A DNA stretch of 64,000 bases, from assembly GCF_004087915.1 (NCBI RefSeq), contig NZ_CP035108.1:992001-1056000 (forward strand), in the 5' to 3' direction. The position numbers were made by a program, and so were the translations under genes. This document shows positions 53,159 through 62,893 of this stretch, one piece after another. Source of the DNA: Geovibrio thiophilus. GTDB lineage: Bacteria; Chrysiogenota; Deferribacteres; Deferribacterales; Geovibrionaceae. The notes under the pieces were generated by a model. The model had not been told where the DNA came from. It saw only the letters and a list, made by a program, of their open reading frames with translations, and did not search any database. The number at the start of each line of letters is the position of its first letter. The first letter of the stretch is position 1.

Positions 53159-55836
53159 TGAATCAGACGGCTAATATCATTAAAAACCGCCTAAGCCTTC
53201 GCCCTCCGCAGGAAGAGAGTCTTAATATTCTTGCTCAACTGGCAGATATTCTCACACTTAGAAAAGATGCCGATTTGACCGCAGAATTGGAAAAAGTCAG
53301 AGAACTGTACCCAACCTGCACGGATTTTGAATGGAATTTCCCATCTATCTGCTTTTCTCTTGCAACAGGCGTGGGAAAAACAAGGCTTATGGGGGCTTTT
53401 GTAACATATCTTTTTCAGAAAAAAGGGATAACAAATTTCTTTATTCTTGCTCCTAACCTTACTGTTTATAATAAGCTGATTGATGATTTCTCCAATACGC
53501 ATAGTCCGAAATATGTATTCAGAGGTATCGCCGATTTTGCCGTCAGACAGCCTAAAATCATTACTGCTGACAACTATACATGGGAATTTTCCGCTATTGA
53601 AAGAGCAAGAGAAGAAGGCGAAGTCTGCATTAACTTCTTTAATATTTCTAAAATAAACGCAGAAACAAGAAAAGGGCAGCAACCGCAAATCAAAAGACTT
53701 TGGGAATACATAGGCGATTCATATTTCAACTATCTTACCAAGCTTGAAGACCTTGTTCTTATAATGGATGAATCCCATCATTATCGTGCGGATAGAGGCA
53801 TGACAGTTCTTAATGAACTTAACCCGATCTTGGGTCTGGAAGTTACCGCAACTCCACAGGTAGAAAAAAGCGGAAAAACCATTAAGTTTAAAAATGTTGT
53901 TTATGAATACTCACTGGCAAAAGCGATCAGGGATGGTTTTGTCAAAGAACCTGCCGTTGCCACAAGGAAAGATTTTGATCCTGACAGATACAGCAACAAT
54001 CTTCTGGAACTTGATCAAATTAAGCTTGAAGATGGAATCAGGCTGCATGAAAAAACAAAAGTCGAGCTTGATATATACGCCAGAGATAACAAAAAAGAGC
54101 GTGTTAAGCCTTTTGTTCTCGTTGTTGCTAAGGACACTCAACATGCAGCACAGTTGAAGGAGATTATATGCTCTCCCGGTTTCTTTGATGGCTATTATAC
54201 CGATAAAGTAATGGAGATTCACTCCAATCAGACAGGAACAGAAAAAGAAGAGAATATTCAAAATCTTATTTCGGTTGAAGATCCTGACAACCCTATCGAG
54301 ATAGTTATTCATGTCAATATGCTGAAAGAAGGCTGGGACGTAACCAATCTTTATACGATAGTTCCGCTCCGTACCGCTGCTTCAACTACTCTTCGTGAGC
54401 AGACAATAGGACGTGGACTACGTTTGCCTTACGGCAGGAAAACAGGCAACTCTTCCGTTGATAAGCTCACAATCATGGCACATGATAAATTTCAGGAGAT
54501 TGTTGATGCAGCAAATAAGGCGGATTCGATAATCAGGCTTGAGAATATTATTACTATCGATCCTGATGAACTGGAAAAACAACGACCGGAAGTGGCAATT
54601 TCTCTTTCAAATATTGAGAAAGCTGTCCAAGAAAAAAGAGCAGAGATAGCCACTATTCCTGACGAAACAGTCAGGCAAAAAGAAGAAGTCAGGCTGGAAG
54701 TCAGAGAAAAAATACTTAGCTACATGCCCAAAATGGGAAAAGAAATTACTTCTGTTTCTGAATTAAAAACGCCGGAAGTTAAAAAGTCTATTATTGAAAG
54801 AATACGCAAAGAAGCTGATGAATCCCCTCAATACAGACTGTTTGTTGAAGAAGAGATCAAAGAAGTTGAACAGGCTTATGATGATACTATAGAATATTTC
54901 TCTGCAAATATTATAGAAATCCCACGCATTATGCTTCAACAGGGAAGTTCTGACTTCGGATTCCATGATTTTGATCTTGATGTCTCAGCGTTCAATTATC
55001 AGCCTGTATCTGAAGACCTGCTTATTCAGGCTTTGCAATCAAATACCAGAGAGATTGTTACTGCGGAACGCCGAATAAGACACGAAAAACCTGAAGATAT
55101 AATTATTAACGAACTTGTGAACTTCGGGGAAATTGATTATGACTCTCAATCGGGCTTGTTATACAAGCTGGTTTTTCAGTTGATTGAGCACTTCAAGTCA
55201 TATCTTAACGATGAAGATGTTTTAAATGTTGTTCTCTATCACAAAATGCAGATCGGAAGGGCAATCTACAGCCAGATGATGGAACATTTTTATCTTGTTC
55301 CTGCGGAATATGAAAAGCCGCTGGTTCACTCATTTACTGTGATACATCCCCATAACTATATAAAGCTAAAGCATGACAAGGTTTATTATTTTACTGAAAC
55401 AATTGAACCCACAAGGTCTATTCCGTCTAAAATATTTACAGGATTTAAGAAATCATGCCATTCTGAATATAAGTTTGATTCCAAAACAGAGAAAGACTTT
55501 GCAATCATTCTGGAAAATGACAACGCTGTACAAAAATGGTTAAGACCTGCTAAAGAACAGTTCCATATCTACTGGAAACACAACTCAAAACGTTACGAAC
55601 CCGATTTTATTGTTGAAACTGCCGATGGTCTTTATATGGTTGAAACGAAAAAAGAAGCAGACGTTGATACTGACGATGTGCAGGAAAAGAAAAATGCGGC
55701 ACTCGTGTATTGTAAACATGCAACAGACTTTACAACTGCAAACGGCGGTAAACCGTGGCACTATCTTCTTATCCCACACGATGTTGTTAAACCAAATATG
55801 ACTTTTGCAAGATTCGCAACTGAGTTCAAACAATAA
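53158..55836 (+). CDS. Type III-like restriction subunit (Res), right copy
   Basis: 892 residues, same motifs as the left copy (LATGVGKTRLMGAF, DESHHYRADRG, EQTIGRGLRLPYG, nuclease YEPDFIV and MVETKKE). No disabling change is visible in either. Substitutions between copies are scattered, mostly conservative, and denser in the region 560-700. Because both Res are nearly the same, either may serve either Mod. Confidence 0.93.
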   Translation: MNQTANIIKNRLSLRPPQEESLNILAQLADILTLRKDADLTAELEKVRELYPTCTDFEWNFPSICFSLATGVGKTRLMGAFVTYLFQKKGITNFFILAPNLTVYNKLIDDFSNTHSPKYVFRGIADFAVRQPKIITADNYTWEFSAIERAREEGEVCINFFNISKINAETRKGQQPQIKRLWEYIGDSYFNYLTKLEDLVLIMDESHHYRADRGMTVLNELNPILGLEVTATPQVEKSGKTIKFKNVVYEYSLAKAIRDGFVKEPAVATRKDFDPDRYSNNLLELDQIKLEDGIRLHEKTKVELDIYARDNKKERVKPFVLVVAKDTQHAAQLKEIICSPGFFDGYYTDKVMEIHSNQTGTEKEENIQNLISVEDPDNPIEIVIHVNMLKEGWDVTNLYTIVPLRTAASTTLREQTIGRGLRLPYGRKTGNSSVDKLTIMAHDKFQEIVDAANKADSIIRLENIITIDPDELEKQRPEVAISLSNIEKAVQEKRAEIATIPDETVRQKEEVRLEVREKILSYMPKMGKEITSVSELKTPEVKKSIIERIRKEADESPQYRLFVEEEIKEVEQAYDDTIEYFSANIIEIPRIMLQQGSSDFGFHDFDLDVSAFNYQPVSEDLLIQALQSNTREIVTAERRIRHEKPEDIIINELVNFGEIDYDSQSGLLYKLVFQLIEHFKSYLNDEDVLNVVLYHKMQIGRAIYSQMMEHFYLVPAEYEKPLVHSFTVIHPHNYIKLKHDKVYYFTETIEPTRSIPSKIFTGFKKSCHSEYKFDSKTEKDFAIILENDNAVQKWLRPAKEQFHIYWKHNSKRYEPDFIVETADGLYMVETKKEADVDTDDVQEKKNAALVYCKHATDFTTANGGKPWHYLLIPHDVVKPNMTFARFATEFKQ

Positions 55837-55845
55837 GGAACCCTA

Positions 55846-56871
55846 ATGCCAGATAAAAAGCTAATCCGCAACAGCACAGCAGAATTTTTGATATTCACCG
55901 GACAATCAGGCGAACAGAGCATTGAAGCCAGATATGAGGATGAAACAATATGGCTGTCGCAGAAGTTGATGGGACAGCTTTTTGATGTGGGGATCAACAC
56001 CATAAACTATCATCTCAAAGAGATTTTTGAGAGTGGAGAAATCAGCCCTGAAGCAACTGTTCGAAAATTTCGAATAGTTCAAACAGAAGGCAGCAGAAAC
56101 GTTGCCAGACAAGTTGAATTTTATAACCTTGATGCAATAATCTCTGTCGGCTACAGGGTAAATTCTGTTCGGGCTACGCAGTTCCGCCAATGGGCAACGG
56201 GCGTGCTGAAAGAATTTGCCATAAAGGGCTATGTCCTTGATAAAAGACGACTGGAAAACGGCAGCTTTCTGGGGGAAGATTACTTTGAGCGTTTGCTTGA
56301 GGAAATCAGGGAAATACGCCTTAGTGAGAGACGTTTTTATCAGAAAATAACCGATATTTACGCAACCAGCGTTGATTACAACAAAGACGCACCCACCACC
56401 AAAACCTTTTTCGCAAAGGTGCAGAACAAGCTTCATTACGCAGTGCACGGCAGCACGGCGGCGGAGCTAATCATGAACAGGGCAGACAGTACCAAAGAAC
56501 ACATGGGGCTGACTACTTGGGAAAAAGCACCGGACGGAAAAATAATCAAATCTGATGTATCGACAGCAAAAAACTATCTCACCAAAGATGAACTTCAGTC
56601 GCTGGGCAGAATCGTGAACGCTTATCTTGACTTGGCAGAGGAAAGAGCGAGGCGCAAAATTCCCATGACAATGGAAGACTGGTCAAAGCGGATAGATATG
56701 TTTTTGGAGTTTGACGACCGTGCAGTCTTGCAGGATTCCGGAAAGATAACCGCTCAGATTGCCAAAGAACACGCCGAAAGTGAATTTGAAAAATACCGCA
56801 TTATTCAGGATCGCTTATTCGAGAGCGATTTTGACAGGATGCTCAAAAGGATAGAAAACAAGGAGGAGTGA
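55846..56871 (+). CDS. RhuM-family (virulence protein-like) protein
   Basis: 341 residues. Starts with EARYEDETIWLSQKLMGQLFDV, a KilA-N/RhuM-like DNA-binding start, followed by YNLDAIISVGYRVNSVRATQFRQWATGVL, the defining RhuM block, and a C-terminal helical domain (FERLLEEIREIRLSERRFYQ). RhuM proteins are often found with restriction genes and on islands. Their biochemical role is not known. The family was named from a Salmonella pathogenicity island. ATGA overlap with mrr suggests a shared function. Confidence 0.85.
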   Translation: MPDKKLIRNSTAEFLIFTGQSGEQSIEARYEDETIWLSQKLMGQLFDVGINTINYHLKEIFESGEISPEATVRKFRIVQTEGSRNVARQVEFYNLDAIISVGYRVNSVRATQFRQWATGVLKEFAIKGYVLDKRRLENGSFLGEDYFERLLEEIREIRLSERRFYQKITDIYATSVDYNKDAPTTKTFFAKVQNKLHYAVHGSTAAELIMNRADSTKEHMGLTTWEKAPDGKIIKSDVSTAKNYLTKDELQSLGRIVNAYLDLAEERARRKIPMTMEDWSKRIDMFLEFDDRAVLQDSGKITAQIAKEHAESEFEKYRIIQDRLFESDFDRMLKRIENKEE

Positions 56872-57782
56872 TGAGCGTACCATCATATGACAAAATAATG
56901 TATCCGCTGTTAAAACTTATTGAAGACAGGCAGGAACATACCGTCAAAGAACTCCTGCCGGAACTTTCTGCATATTTTTCTCTGTCTGAAGCGGATTTAT
57001 CTATTATGCTGCCAAGTAACAAAAAACCGCTTTTTTATGACAGAGCGCAATGGGCAAAGACATATCTCTCAAAAGCCAAGCTGATTGACGTTACCAGAAG
57101 AGGATATTTCCGGATAACTGACAGAGGCATAAAAACCCTTAAAGAACAGAAAGGATATATCAGCAAAGAGTATCTGATGAAATTTTCTGAGTTTGCCGAA
57201 TTTGTTTCGCCTTCAAAAAAGAATGATGTTCAGGAGATTGCAGAAGATGACACATCTTTCACGCCTTCGGAGCAGTTCCAGAGCGCATATAAGGATTTGA
57301 AAAACACACTCATTTCCGACATTCAGGAGCAGATTTCAAAATGTACTCCATCATTCTTTGAGCAGCTCGTTGTTGATGTCCTATTGGGGCTTGGCTACGG
57401 CGGCTCTGTGGAAGATGCCGGACGTGCAATAGGACGCTCCGGTGATGAAGGCATAGACGGAATTATCAAGGAAGACGTTCTTGGTTTGGACGAAATCTAT
57501 ATTCAGGCAAAAAAATGGGAAGGTAAGGTGGGGAGACCTGAAATCCAGAAGTTTGCCGGAGCATTACTTGGCAAAAAAGCGCACAAGGGAGTGTTTATAA
57601 CTACTTCAGAGTTCAGTGCAGAGGCTGTCAGATATGCCGAAAACCTTGAAAGAAAAGTCGTCCTTATTGACGGGCGCAAGCTGGCGGAGTTGATGGTAAA
57701 GCATAATATAGGCGTATCAGTGAAGGATACATATGAAATAAAAGAAATCGATACGGATTACTTTAATGAAAATATGTTGTGA
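56871..57782 (+). CDS. Mrr-like restriction endonuclease, right copy
   Basis: 303 residues, intact, same domains as the left copy (Mrr_N then DEGIDGIIKED and IYIQAKKW). Differences cluster at residues 38-60 of the winged-helix domain (SLSEADLSIMLPSNKKPLFYD here), a possible site-recognition surface. Last gene of the cassette; faces the coupling-protein gene across a hairpin. Confidence 0.9.
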   Translation: MSVPSYDKIMYPLLKLIEDRQEHTVKELLPELSAYFSLSEADLSIMLPSNKKPLFYDRAQWAKTYLSKAKLIDVTRRGYFRITDRGIKTLKEQKGYISKEYLMKFSEFAEFVSPSKKNDVQEIAEDDTSFTPSEQFQSAYKDLKNTLISDIQEQISKCTPSFFEQLVVDVLLGLGYGGSVEDAGRAIGRSGDEGIDGIIKEDVLGLDEIYIQAKKWEGKVGRPEIQKFAGALLGKKAHKGVFITTSEFSAEAVRYAENLERKVVLIDGRKLAELMVKHNIGVSVKDTYEIKEIDTDYFNENML

Positions 57783-57815
57783 TACTGTTTTGAATAGAAC
57801 TGTATTCTTAGAGGC

Positions 57816-57835
57816 TTAGGGCATTTTTGCCCTAA
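57816..57835. terminator. Bidirectional terminator-like hairpin between cassette and transfer genes
   Basis: Perfect 7-bp stem TTAGGGC (57816-57822) with GCCCTAA (57829-57835), loop ATTTTT, extendable by two more pairs after a mismatch. No long T-run, so termination is only likely. It sits between two convergent stop codons (57782 and 57847). Confidence 0.55.
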
Positions 57836-57846
57836 ACCATATAATT

Positions 57847-59628
57847 CTAGAATTTCTCTATTTCAGCGACACCTTTTCCTCCCCGTGCTTTTAAATTCAG
57901 TTCGCTAAGAATTTCCCTGCATTCCAGAAAGATGTTATCCAGAGACAAATCCGGCCGCATGAGGAAACTGGGCTGAACTTCCATGTATGATTTGGGCTTC
58001 AGGGTTGTTACGCTGCCGGAAAAGTTTGGAAAGCGGACAAAGCATTTTAAATCGGGCAGCTGCATTATTTCTGAGGAAATCATCAGCGGCTCTTTGACTC
58101 TCTGTTTGTTCAGGGAGAGGGCGTTCCTTTCATCGGCAGATCCAACCGTAAAGCCGGAATAAGGAGTTTTATATTCCCTGTCGCCTATTTTCCGGCTGAG
58201 GAAATCCGCCGTGTCAGGGTCATTTACTCCGAAAATGACATTTGTGCCGCAAGCATTGATTATGCTGCTCCTCAACTCTTTGCCGTAAATATTGTCTATC
58301 TGACCAATATCCTGAATGCCGAGAAACACCGCACCGCCTTTACTTCGCGAGAGATTCAGCAGTTCAATAATCTTCTGCATTTTCTGGAGCGTGCCGAATT
58401 CATCAATCATCAGGAAAAGCCTGTTGGCTGTGTTCTCCGGCTGTGCCAGCAGGTTTCTGGCGATAGTGTCTATAAACACAGTCAGAATAGGGCGCAGTGT
58501 CTCCTTCAGCTCTGCATAGTTGGATATGAAGAGTATCCCCGAACCGTTTTTAATCCAGTCACCGATGCTGAAACCTTTCTCGCTGTCCTGCATATACTCA
58601 AAGATCTTTGAATACAGGTGCAGGGTTGACATAACAGAGCCTGTCTGCTTGTTTGCCGGATCAGCGATGTGTATTGCTCCGGCAGTGCCGCCCTTGGTAT
58701 TTTTGAGAATTTCAGAAAGTTCTTCGGGAGCTTTGCTGATGACCTCCCAAAGAGCGGCATAGCTTTTCCTTTTTGTGCTGTAAAGATAGCTGAATGCCCC
58801 GTTAAGAACATCTTTGGCGGCAAGATTGAAGAAAGGCTGCGAAGTGTGTGGAAGCTCAGGTATCAGGGATGATGTCATGGATGTTATATCCATCGGGGTG
58901 TGCATATCAGCAAAAATGTTCCAGCTGACAGAGCGGCTGTCCAGAGGATTGAACAGCAAATCTTTTTCCGGATCATAAAATCTGCTGACATAATCACCTT
59001 TGAAGTCGTAGATGACTGCCTTATCGCCTCTGGCTCTTATCTGTTCAATTAGTGCGCTGGTCAGAACAGTTTTGCCAGTACCGGGGCGGCCGACTATGAA
59101 GCAATGCTTGTTTTCGGCGGAAACAGGCATATTGATTTCACCGATTTTCAAATAGCATTTTTCTTTCTTTGTCAGCTTATTAAGCTGTTTCGGAGTGAGT
59201 ATTTCAGTTCCTCGCCTGAAATCCTCAGCGGAATGCTCATTCGCTTTCTTTTTAAAGAACCATATTGCCGGAAAATAGCCCAGATAAACCAGCAAAGATT
59301 TGACAGCAAACGTCTTCAGCATGTTTATATGCTCTATGCCGATTTCATAGAATATTTCGTAATATCTCGCTGCGGTCACTTTGAATATTTCACCCTCATG
59401 GACAAGGTTAAACGGGTATTTGGGAAGAAAGTGTGCCCAAAATGCTGATGCCGTCCATTTCGCTAAAATTTTAATTTCTTCCGTATGATATTTCAGCAGA
59501 ATGTATGCGCCTATAAATCCCAGATAAACAGCCGTCAGGGCTAAAAGTATGAATAGTCTCATTCTCAGTGACATTTTCAGGTTATATTTCCAAGACTCAA
59601 AGCCTGTGTATGCTTTACCATTTGACAT
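57847..59628 (-). CDS. Type IV coupling protein (TraD/TrwB-like)
   Basis: 593 residues. Two N-terminal membrane spans (about 24-46 and 108-125), then a VirD4/TraD-type ATPase: Walker A VGRPGTGKTVL near 185, Walker B LFLMIDEFG near 405, and SRSKGGAVFLGIQDIGQID. It would bring the relaxase-DNA complex to a secretion channel. It follows the ribbon-helix-helix gene by 9 nt, the same order as trwA-trwB in R388. No mating-channel genes are in the window. Confidence 0.92.
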   Translation of the reverse strand: MSNGKAYTGFESWKYNLKMSLRMRLFILLALTAVYLGFIGAYILLKYHTEEIKILAKWTASAFWAHFLPKYPFNLVHEGEIFKVTAARYYEIFYEIGIEHINMLKTFAVKSLLVYLGYFPAIWFFKKKANEHSAEDFRRGTEILTPKQLNKLTKKEKCYLKIGEINMPVSAENKHCFIVGRPGTGKTVLTSALIEQIRARGDKAVIYDFKGDYVSRFYDPEKDLLFNPLDSRSVSWNIFADMHTPMDITSMTSSLIPELPHTSQPFFNLAAKDVLNGAFSYLYSTKRKSYAALWEVISKAPEELSEILKNTKGGTAGAIHIADPANKQTGSVMSTLHLYSKIFEYMQDSEKGFSIGDWIKNGSGILFISNYAELKETLRPILTVFIDTIARNLLAQPENTANRLFLMIDEFGTLQKMQKIIELLNLSRSKGGAVFLGIQDIGQIDNIYGKELRSSIINACGTNVIFGVNDPDTADFLSRKIGDREYKTPYSGFTVGSADERNALSLNKQRVKEPLMISSEIMQLPDLKCFVRFPNFSGSVTTLKPKSYMEVQPSFLMRPDLSLDNIFLECREILSELNLKARGGKGVAEIEKF

Positions 59629-59637
59629 AACTATCTC

Positions 59638-60015
59638 CTAATTCTCAAAAATTGATTTGATTTCTTTTGCAGTATGAGGATTTGAACCTGCAAGAAGATA
59701 TAGAGCCTTTTTCAGCTTATTCATATCTTCCCACTCATTGCGCCCATGCCTGTTCAGCAGAATTGACAAGCCTTTATTGATATTCACCATTTCATCAGTA
59801 AGTCTTCTGACGGCGTCATTATCGCCGTTTCCCGCTCCAAGCTCAGACTCGATCTTCTTCATAAATTCAATCAGTCTGGCTTCAAATGCTTTCTGTTTTC
59901 CGATGCTTCGGATCAGCTCTCTCATGGCTTCGCTGACGGTCATATTTCTTGAATCAGCAAAGTCTTTCAGAACAGCAAAATCCTGAAAGGAAATTCTGAA
60001 AGTGACATTTTTCAT
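59638..60015 (-). CDS. Ribbon-helix-helix relaxosome accessory protein (TrwA-like)
   Basis: 125 residues. The N-terminal MKNVTFRISFQDFAVLKDFAD and NMTVSEAMRELIRSIGK form a ribbon-helix-helix DNA-binding domain; the rest is helical and probably oligomerises. Position between an oriT-like palindrome and the coupling gene suggests it binds the origin of transfer and represses its own operon, as TrwA does. GGAGG precedes the start. Confidence 0.75.
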   Translation of the reverse strand: MKNVTFRISFQDFAVLKDFADSRNMTVSEAMRELIRSIGKQKAFEARLIEFMKKIESELGAGNGDNDAVRRLTDEMVNINKGLSILLNRHGRNEWEDMNKLKKALYLLAGSNPHTAKEIKSIFEN

Positions 60016-60050
60016 CGTATGTCCTCCGTATTGTTTTTGTTGTGCGTTAT

Positions 60051-60105
60051 TAGTGCATTGTCTGGCCAGACTTTCAGCTTATTAAGTGCACCTTCTGCAA
60101 TGCAT
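60051..60105. other. Candidate origin of transfer
   Basis: 190-bp gap between the relaxase stop and the accessory gene start. GTGCATTGTCT at 60053-60063 resembles the nick region of R388-type MobF plasmids (TGCGTATTGTCT). It runs into a perfect 12-bp palindrome GTCTGGCCAGAC (60060-60071). The arms TGCATTG (60054-60060) and CAATGCA (60098-60104) form a further inverted repeat. Location next to MobF and TrwA-like genes supports the call; the exact nick site is not provable here. Confidence 0.5.
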
Positions 60106-60205
60106 TCCGCATGGCAGAACTCTTTATATAAATCTTTAATGTATTAGCATTTACCCTAACTCCTCAAAGCAACATGGTTGCGTGGAGTATCCCCCCTTAT
60201 CCGAG

Positions 60206-62893
60206 TCAGATTTCCATCTGAGCGGTGTTTTCATGTGCTTGCGATTTGTCGTTATCCAGCATTTTGTGGAGTGAGTGTTCGTTCTCATGAAGTTCCGCAC
60301 GTTCGGCGAGCTTATCAGCATTGTCGGTGTATATGCGGATGTCGTCTTTGGCTCTGGTCATGGCAACGTAGAAGCCTTCGGTATTGATCATCCTGTCGTT
60401 GCCCTCTGTGACGTACTGAACCGTATCGCAGGTCTGCCCCTGCGCCTTATGGACAGTCAGGGCATATCCGTGATCCAGATAGTTGTATGTTTCCGGTTTG
60501 AAGCTGATGCTTTCGCCGCTGTCCTTCGTGACGGTGAGTATGCCGTTTTCAAAGCTGTCAATGCTGCCTGTCTGACCGTTTTTTACGCCTAGAAGATGGT
60601 CATTCTTTTCAAAGACTATTCTGTCTCCGGCGGCAAACTCCTTTGTCTGCTCGCTGAAGGCGGAAATGCTCTGTCCATGTTCATGCAAATCTATGTCGGC
60701 ATTGAATCCTTTTGAGTTTGTAAGGCTTAAGGAATTATTTTCATGATCAATAGATGCAATTTTCCATTCGGAACCGGCTCTGAGATTTTCTGTTGAAGAA
60801 TTTAAAAAGACAGACTGTCCTTCCTGATAGCTGTGAGAACTGAATTTGTCAGTCCTGTTGATATTTAACTGCTCTCTGACATTCAGATCAAAGTGCTGCG
60901 CATTCAGCGGCAATATTTCATTTCTGATTTGTGAATAGAGAATATCTTTGATCTCGTTCCTGTGGGTGATGAGAAGAGGATATTTGCCTTCCTCGGTGCT
61001 TTTGATGTAGTCCTCCGCAGCTTTTTCTATGACTTCACTGAAGGAAGCGTTTTCATATATTTTTGAAGCCGATTTCAGAGAGTCGATTGCATCCTTTATT
61101 CCTTCATCATTCAACCCTTCGGCATATTGCTTAACATATTCAACTGCCTGCTGGGCTATTTCTGTCTTCTGGCGCATATTTTCCGTCATAACAGCGTCTG
61201 CCCCGAACCGCTCAACGGCATCCTTAAAAATCTGTCCCGCCTGCACTGGCTGAAGCTGTTTTGTATCGCCGATAAAGACGATTTTAACATCAGTCGCTTC
61301 GGCTAAGTTAATAATGCTGCTGAACTGTTTGGAGCTTATCATAGACGCTTCATCCACAATCAAAAGGGTGTCTTTTGTTGTGATATGCGCATCAGAGTTG
61401 TTCAAAAGGCTGTGAAGAGTATGCGCCTTAATTTTGCCTGACGTTTTGGATTCTATTTCGGCAGCGGCTTTTCCTGTGTAACCTGCGCCTATTATGTTCG
61501 TTGATGGTGATTCCTCAAACAGTATGTCAGCGAGCTTTTCCAGAGCATATGTTTTTCCCGTTCCTGCGTCACCCTGAACGAAAATGAATTGTTTGTCCGA
61601 AGTGAGAACGCTTTTAATCAGGTCATTTTGACCGCTGGTCAGAGAGCTGTTTTCCTGATATTTATCAATAACGGTTTGACCGGACAGGGGCTGTTGGTGC
61701 TGCTGATTTTCCAGCTTGTTCATGATCGTTCTTTCAAGCTCAAGGACTTTCGATGTGGTATATAGTTGGGTTTCAAGACTGATGGATTTTGTGCCTATTC
61801 GGGTATTTACAACGCCGACAGGCACAATCACATTTTCAGACTGCATTTTTCTGAATTCTTTGTCAAAGTCATCAATGGTTTTAGTGCCGATATTGAGCTT
61901 CAGGTACTCAAGAGCAAGCTGTTCTTTGCTGAAAAGCGATTGGGATTCGGTAACCAATACCGCAGCCTTCTCCAAATCAAAATCCTTAAAGTGCTGCTGC
62001 TCCTTCCCATTGGTGTGTTCGATTATCAAGTCTTTGGAAACTCTCGATTCCCAGTTTTTATGGAGTTCCTCGGCTGTTACCTGATGATCTTTTGAATCTC
62101 TGCTCGCTAGCCTTGCGATGTCCACCAGCTCTTCATGGGAGGCATTGGGGTATTGCTGCTTCAGCGTTTCAAGATTGTCTGTAAGATATTTAGTAACTTC
62201 TTCTGAACGTTTGGAAAACTCCTTTATCCATTCATCTTTGTATCCGGCTATTTCAAATGAACCGTTTTTGCGTTCAATGGAGTAGCCTGCCTCCATAAGA
62301 TAATGTGCCAGATAGTTCTGATAGACCTGATTAATGTTGTTTTGTTGCAGGAATAATGATTCGTTAGTGATTGCCCGCCAGCCGTCATTAGTATGTGTCA
62401 TGTTTGCCACAACAACATGGGTATGCAGTTGAGGGTCGTTTGCCCTTGATGTGGAGTGATGAAAGGCGGCGGCAACTATATTGCCGGATTTCTCGTATGT
62501 TGTCTGCCCGTCTTCTGTGGAGCGGTATGTGACAATAGATTCCATATATGTTACCGCTTCTTTTACAGCCTTGTTGTGGGCTTCGGTAACCCCTCTTTCC
62601 TGAAGATAGATGCCATGTATAGAAATAGATTTCGGAGCGGAGAAAACAAAATCCATCCCCGCACGGTGCGGGCTGTTTACTCCACGCTGAATAAGCTCTT
62701 CTTTGCTCATCGGGTGCAGTCCATGAAGTATATTTGCAAACTCCTGTTTTCTGATTTCGCCGCTTAATTTCAGGATCTTGCTGCCTCTGCCCAGCCATTC
62801 TGAGTTGCTTCTTTCATCTTTTGAGAAGATAGGATCGTCCTCATAGTAATAGTTGATTGCATTAGCAACGGATACCGGACGCATGAGGCTCAT
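60206..62893 (-). CDS. MobF relaxase-helicase (TrwC/TraI-like)
   Basis: 895 residues. The N-terminal relaxase domain has the Tyr cluster NAINYYYEDD and SEWLGRGSKILKLSGE near the start, FVFSAPKSIS, and the three-His metal site in FHHSTSRANDPQLHTHVVV (about 165-183). The C-terminal half is a RecD-like helicase: VQGDAGTGKTYALEKL, LLIVDEASMIS, FIGDTKQLQPVQAG and ALTVHKAQGQT. Nicks oriT and unwinds the transferred strand. GAGGAG sets the start at MSLMRPVSV; the frame opens 13 codons earlier. Overlaps the HTH gene by 4 nt. Confidence 0.95.
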   Translation of the reverse strand: MSLMRPVSVANAINYYYEDDPIFSKDERSNSEWLGRGSKILKLSGEIRKQEFANILHGLHPMSKEELIQRGVNSPHRAGMDFVFSAPKSISIHGIYLQERGVTEAHNKAVKEAVTYMESIVTYRSTEDGQTTYEKSGNIVAAAFHHSTSRANDPQLHTHVVVANMTHTNDGWRAITNESLFLQQNNINQVYQNYLAHYLMEAGYSIERKNGSFEIAGYKDEWIKEFSKRSEEVTKYLTDNLETLKQQYPNASHEELVDIARLASRDSKDHQVTAEELHKNWESRVSKDLIIEHTNGKEQQHFKDFDLEKAAVLVTESQSLFSKEQLALEYLKLNIGTKTIDDFDKEFRKMQSENVIVPVGVVNTRIGTKSISLETQLYTTSKVLELERTIMNKLENQQHQQPLSGQTVIDKYQENSSLTSGQNDLIKSVLTSDKQFIFVQGDAGTGKTYALEKLADILFEESPSTNIIGAGYTGKAAAEIESKTSGKIKAHTLHSLLNNSDAHITTKDTLLIVDEASMISSKQFSSIINLAEATDVKIVFIGDTKQLQPVQAGQIFKDAVERFGADAVMTENMRQKTEIAQQAVEYVKQYAEGLNDEGIKDAIDSLKSASKIYENASFSEVIEKAAEDYIKSTEEGKYPLLITHRNEIKDILYSQIRNEILPLNAQHFDLNVREQLNINRTDKFSSHSYQEGQSVFLNSSTENLRAGSEWKIASIDHENNSLSLTNSKGFNADIDLHEHGQSISAFSEQTKEFAAGDRIVFEKNDHLLGVKNGQTGSIDSFENGILTVTKDSGESISFKPETYNYLDHGYALTVHKAQGQTCDTVQYVTEGNDRMINTEGFYVAMTRAKDDIRIYTDNADKLAERAELHENEHSLHKMLDNDKSQAHENTAQMEI

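Larger units (their letters stand above)
51553..57782 (+). repeat. Right copy of the restriction cassette (direct repeat)
   Basis: Partner of 35320-40827. All four genes are intact here. It lies inside the integrated element whereas the left copy lies outside the tRNA fragment, so the two are paralogues brought together by insertion or duplication rather than element ends. Confidence 0.9.

Noticed and set aside
34606-57782. DISARM or BREX assignment
   Set aside because: A SNF2 helicase and methyltransferases are present, but DrmA/B/C and BrxB/C/L, PglZ are all absent; the core is type III-like Mod-Res.
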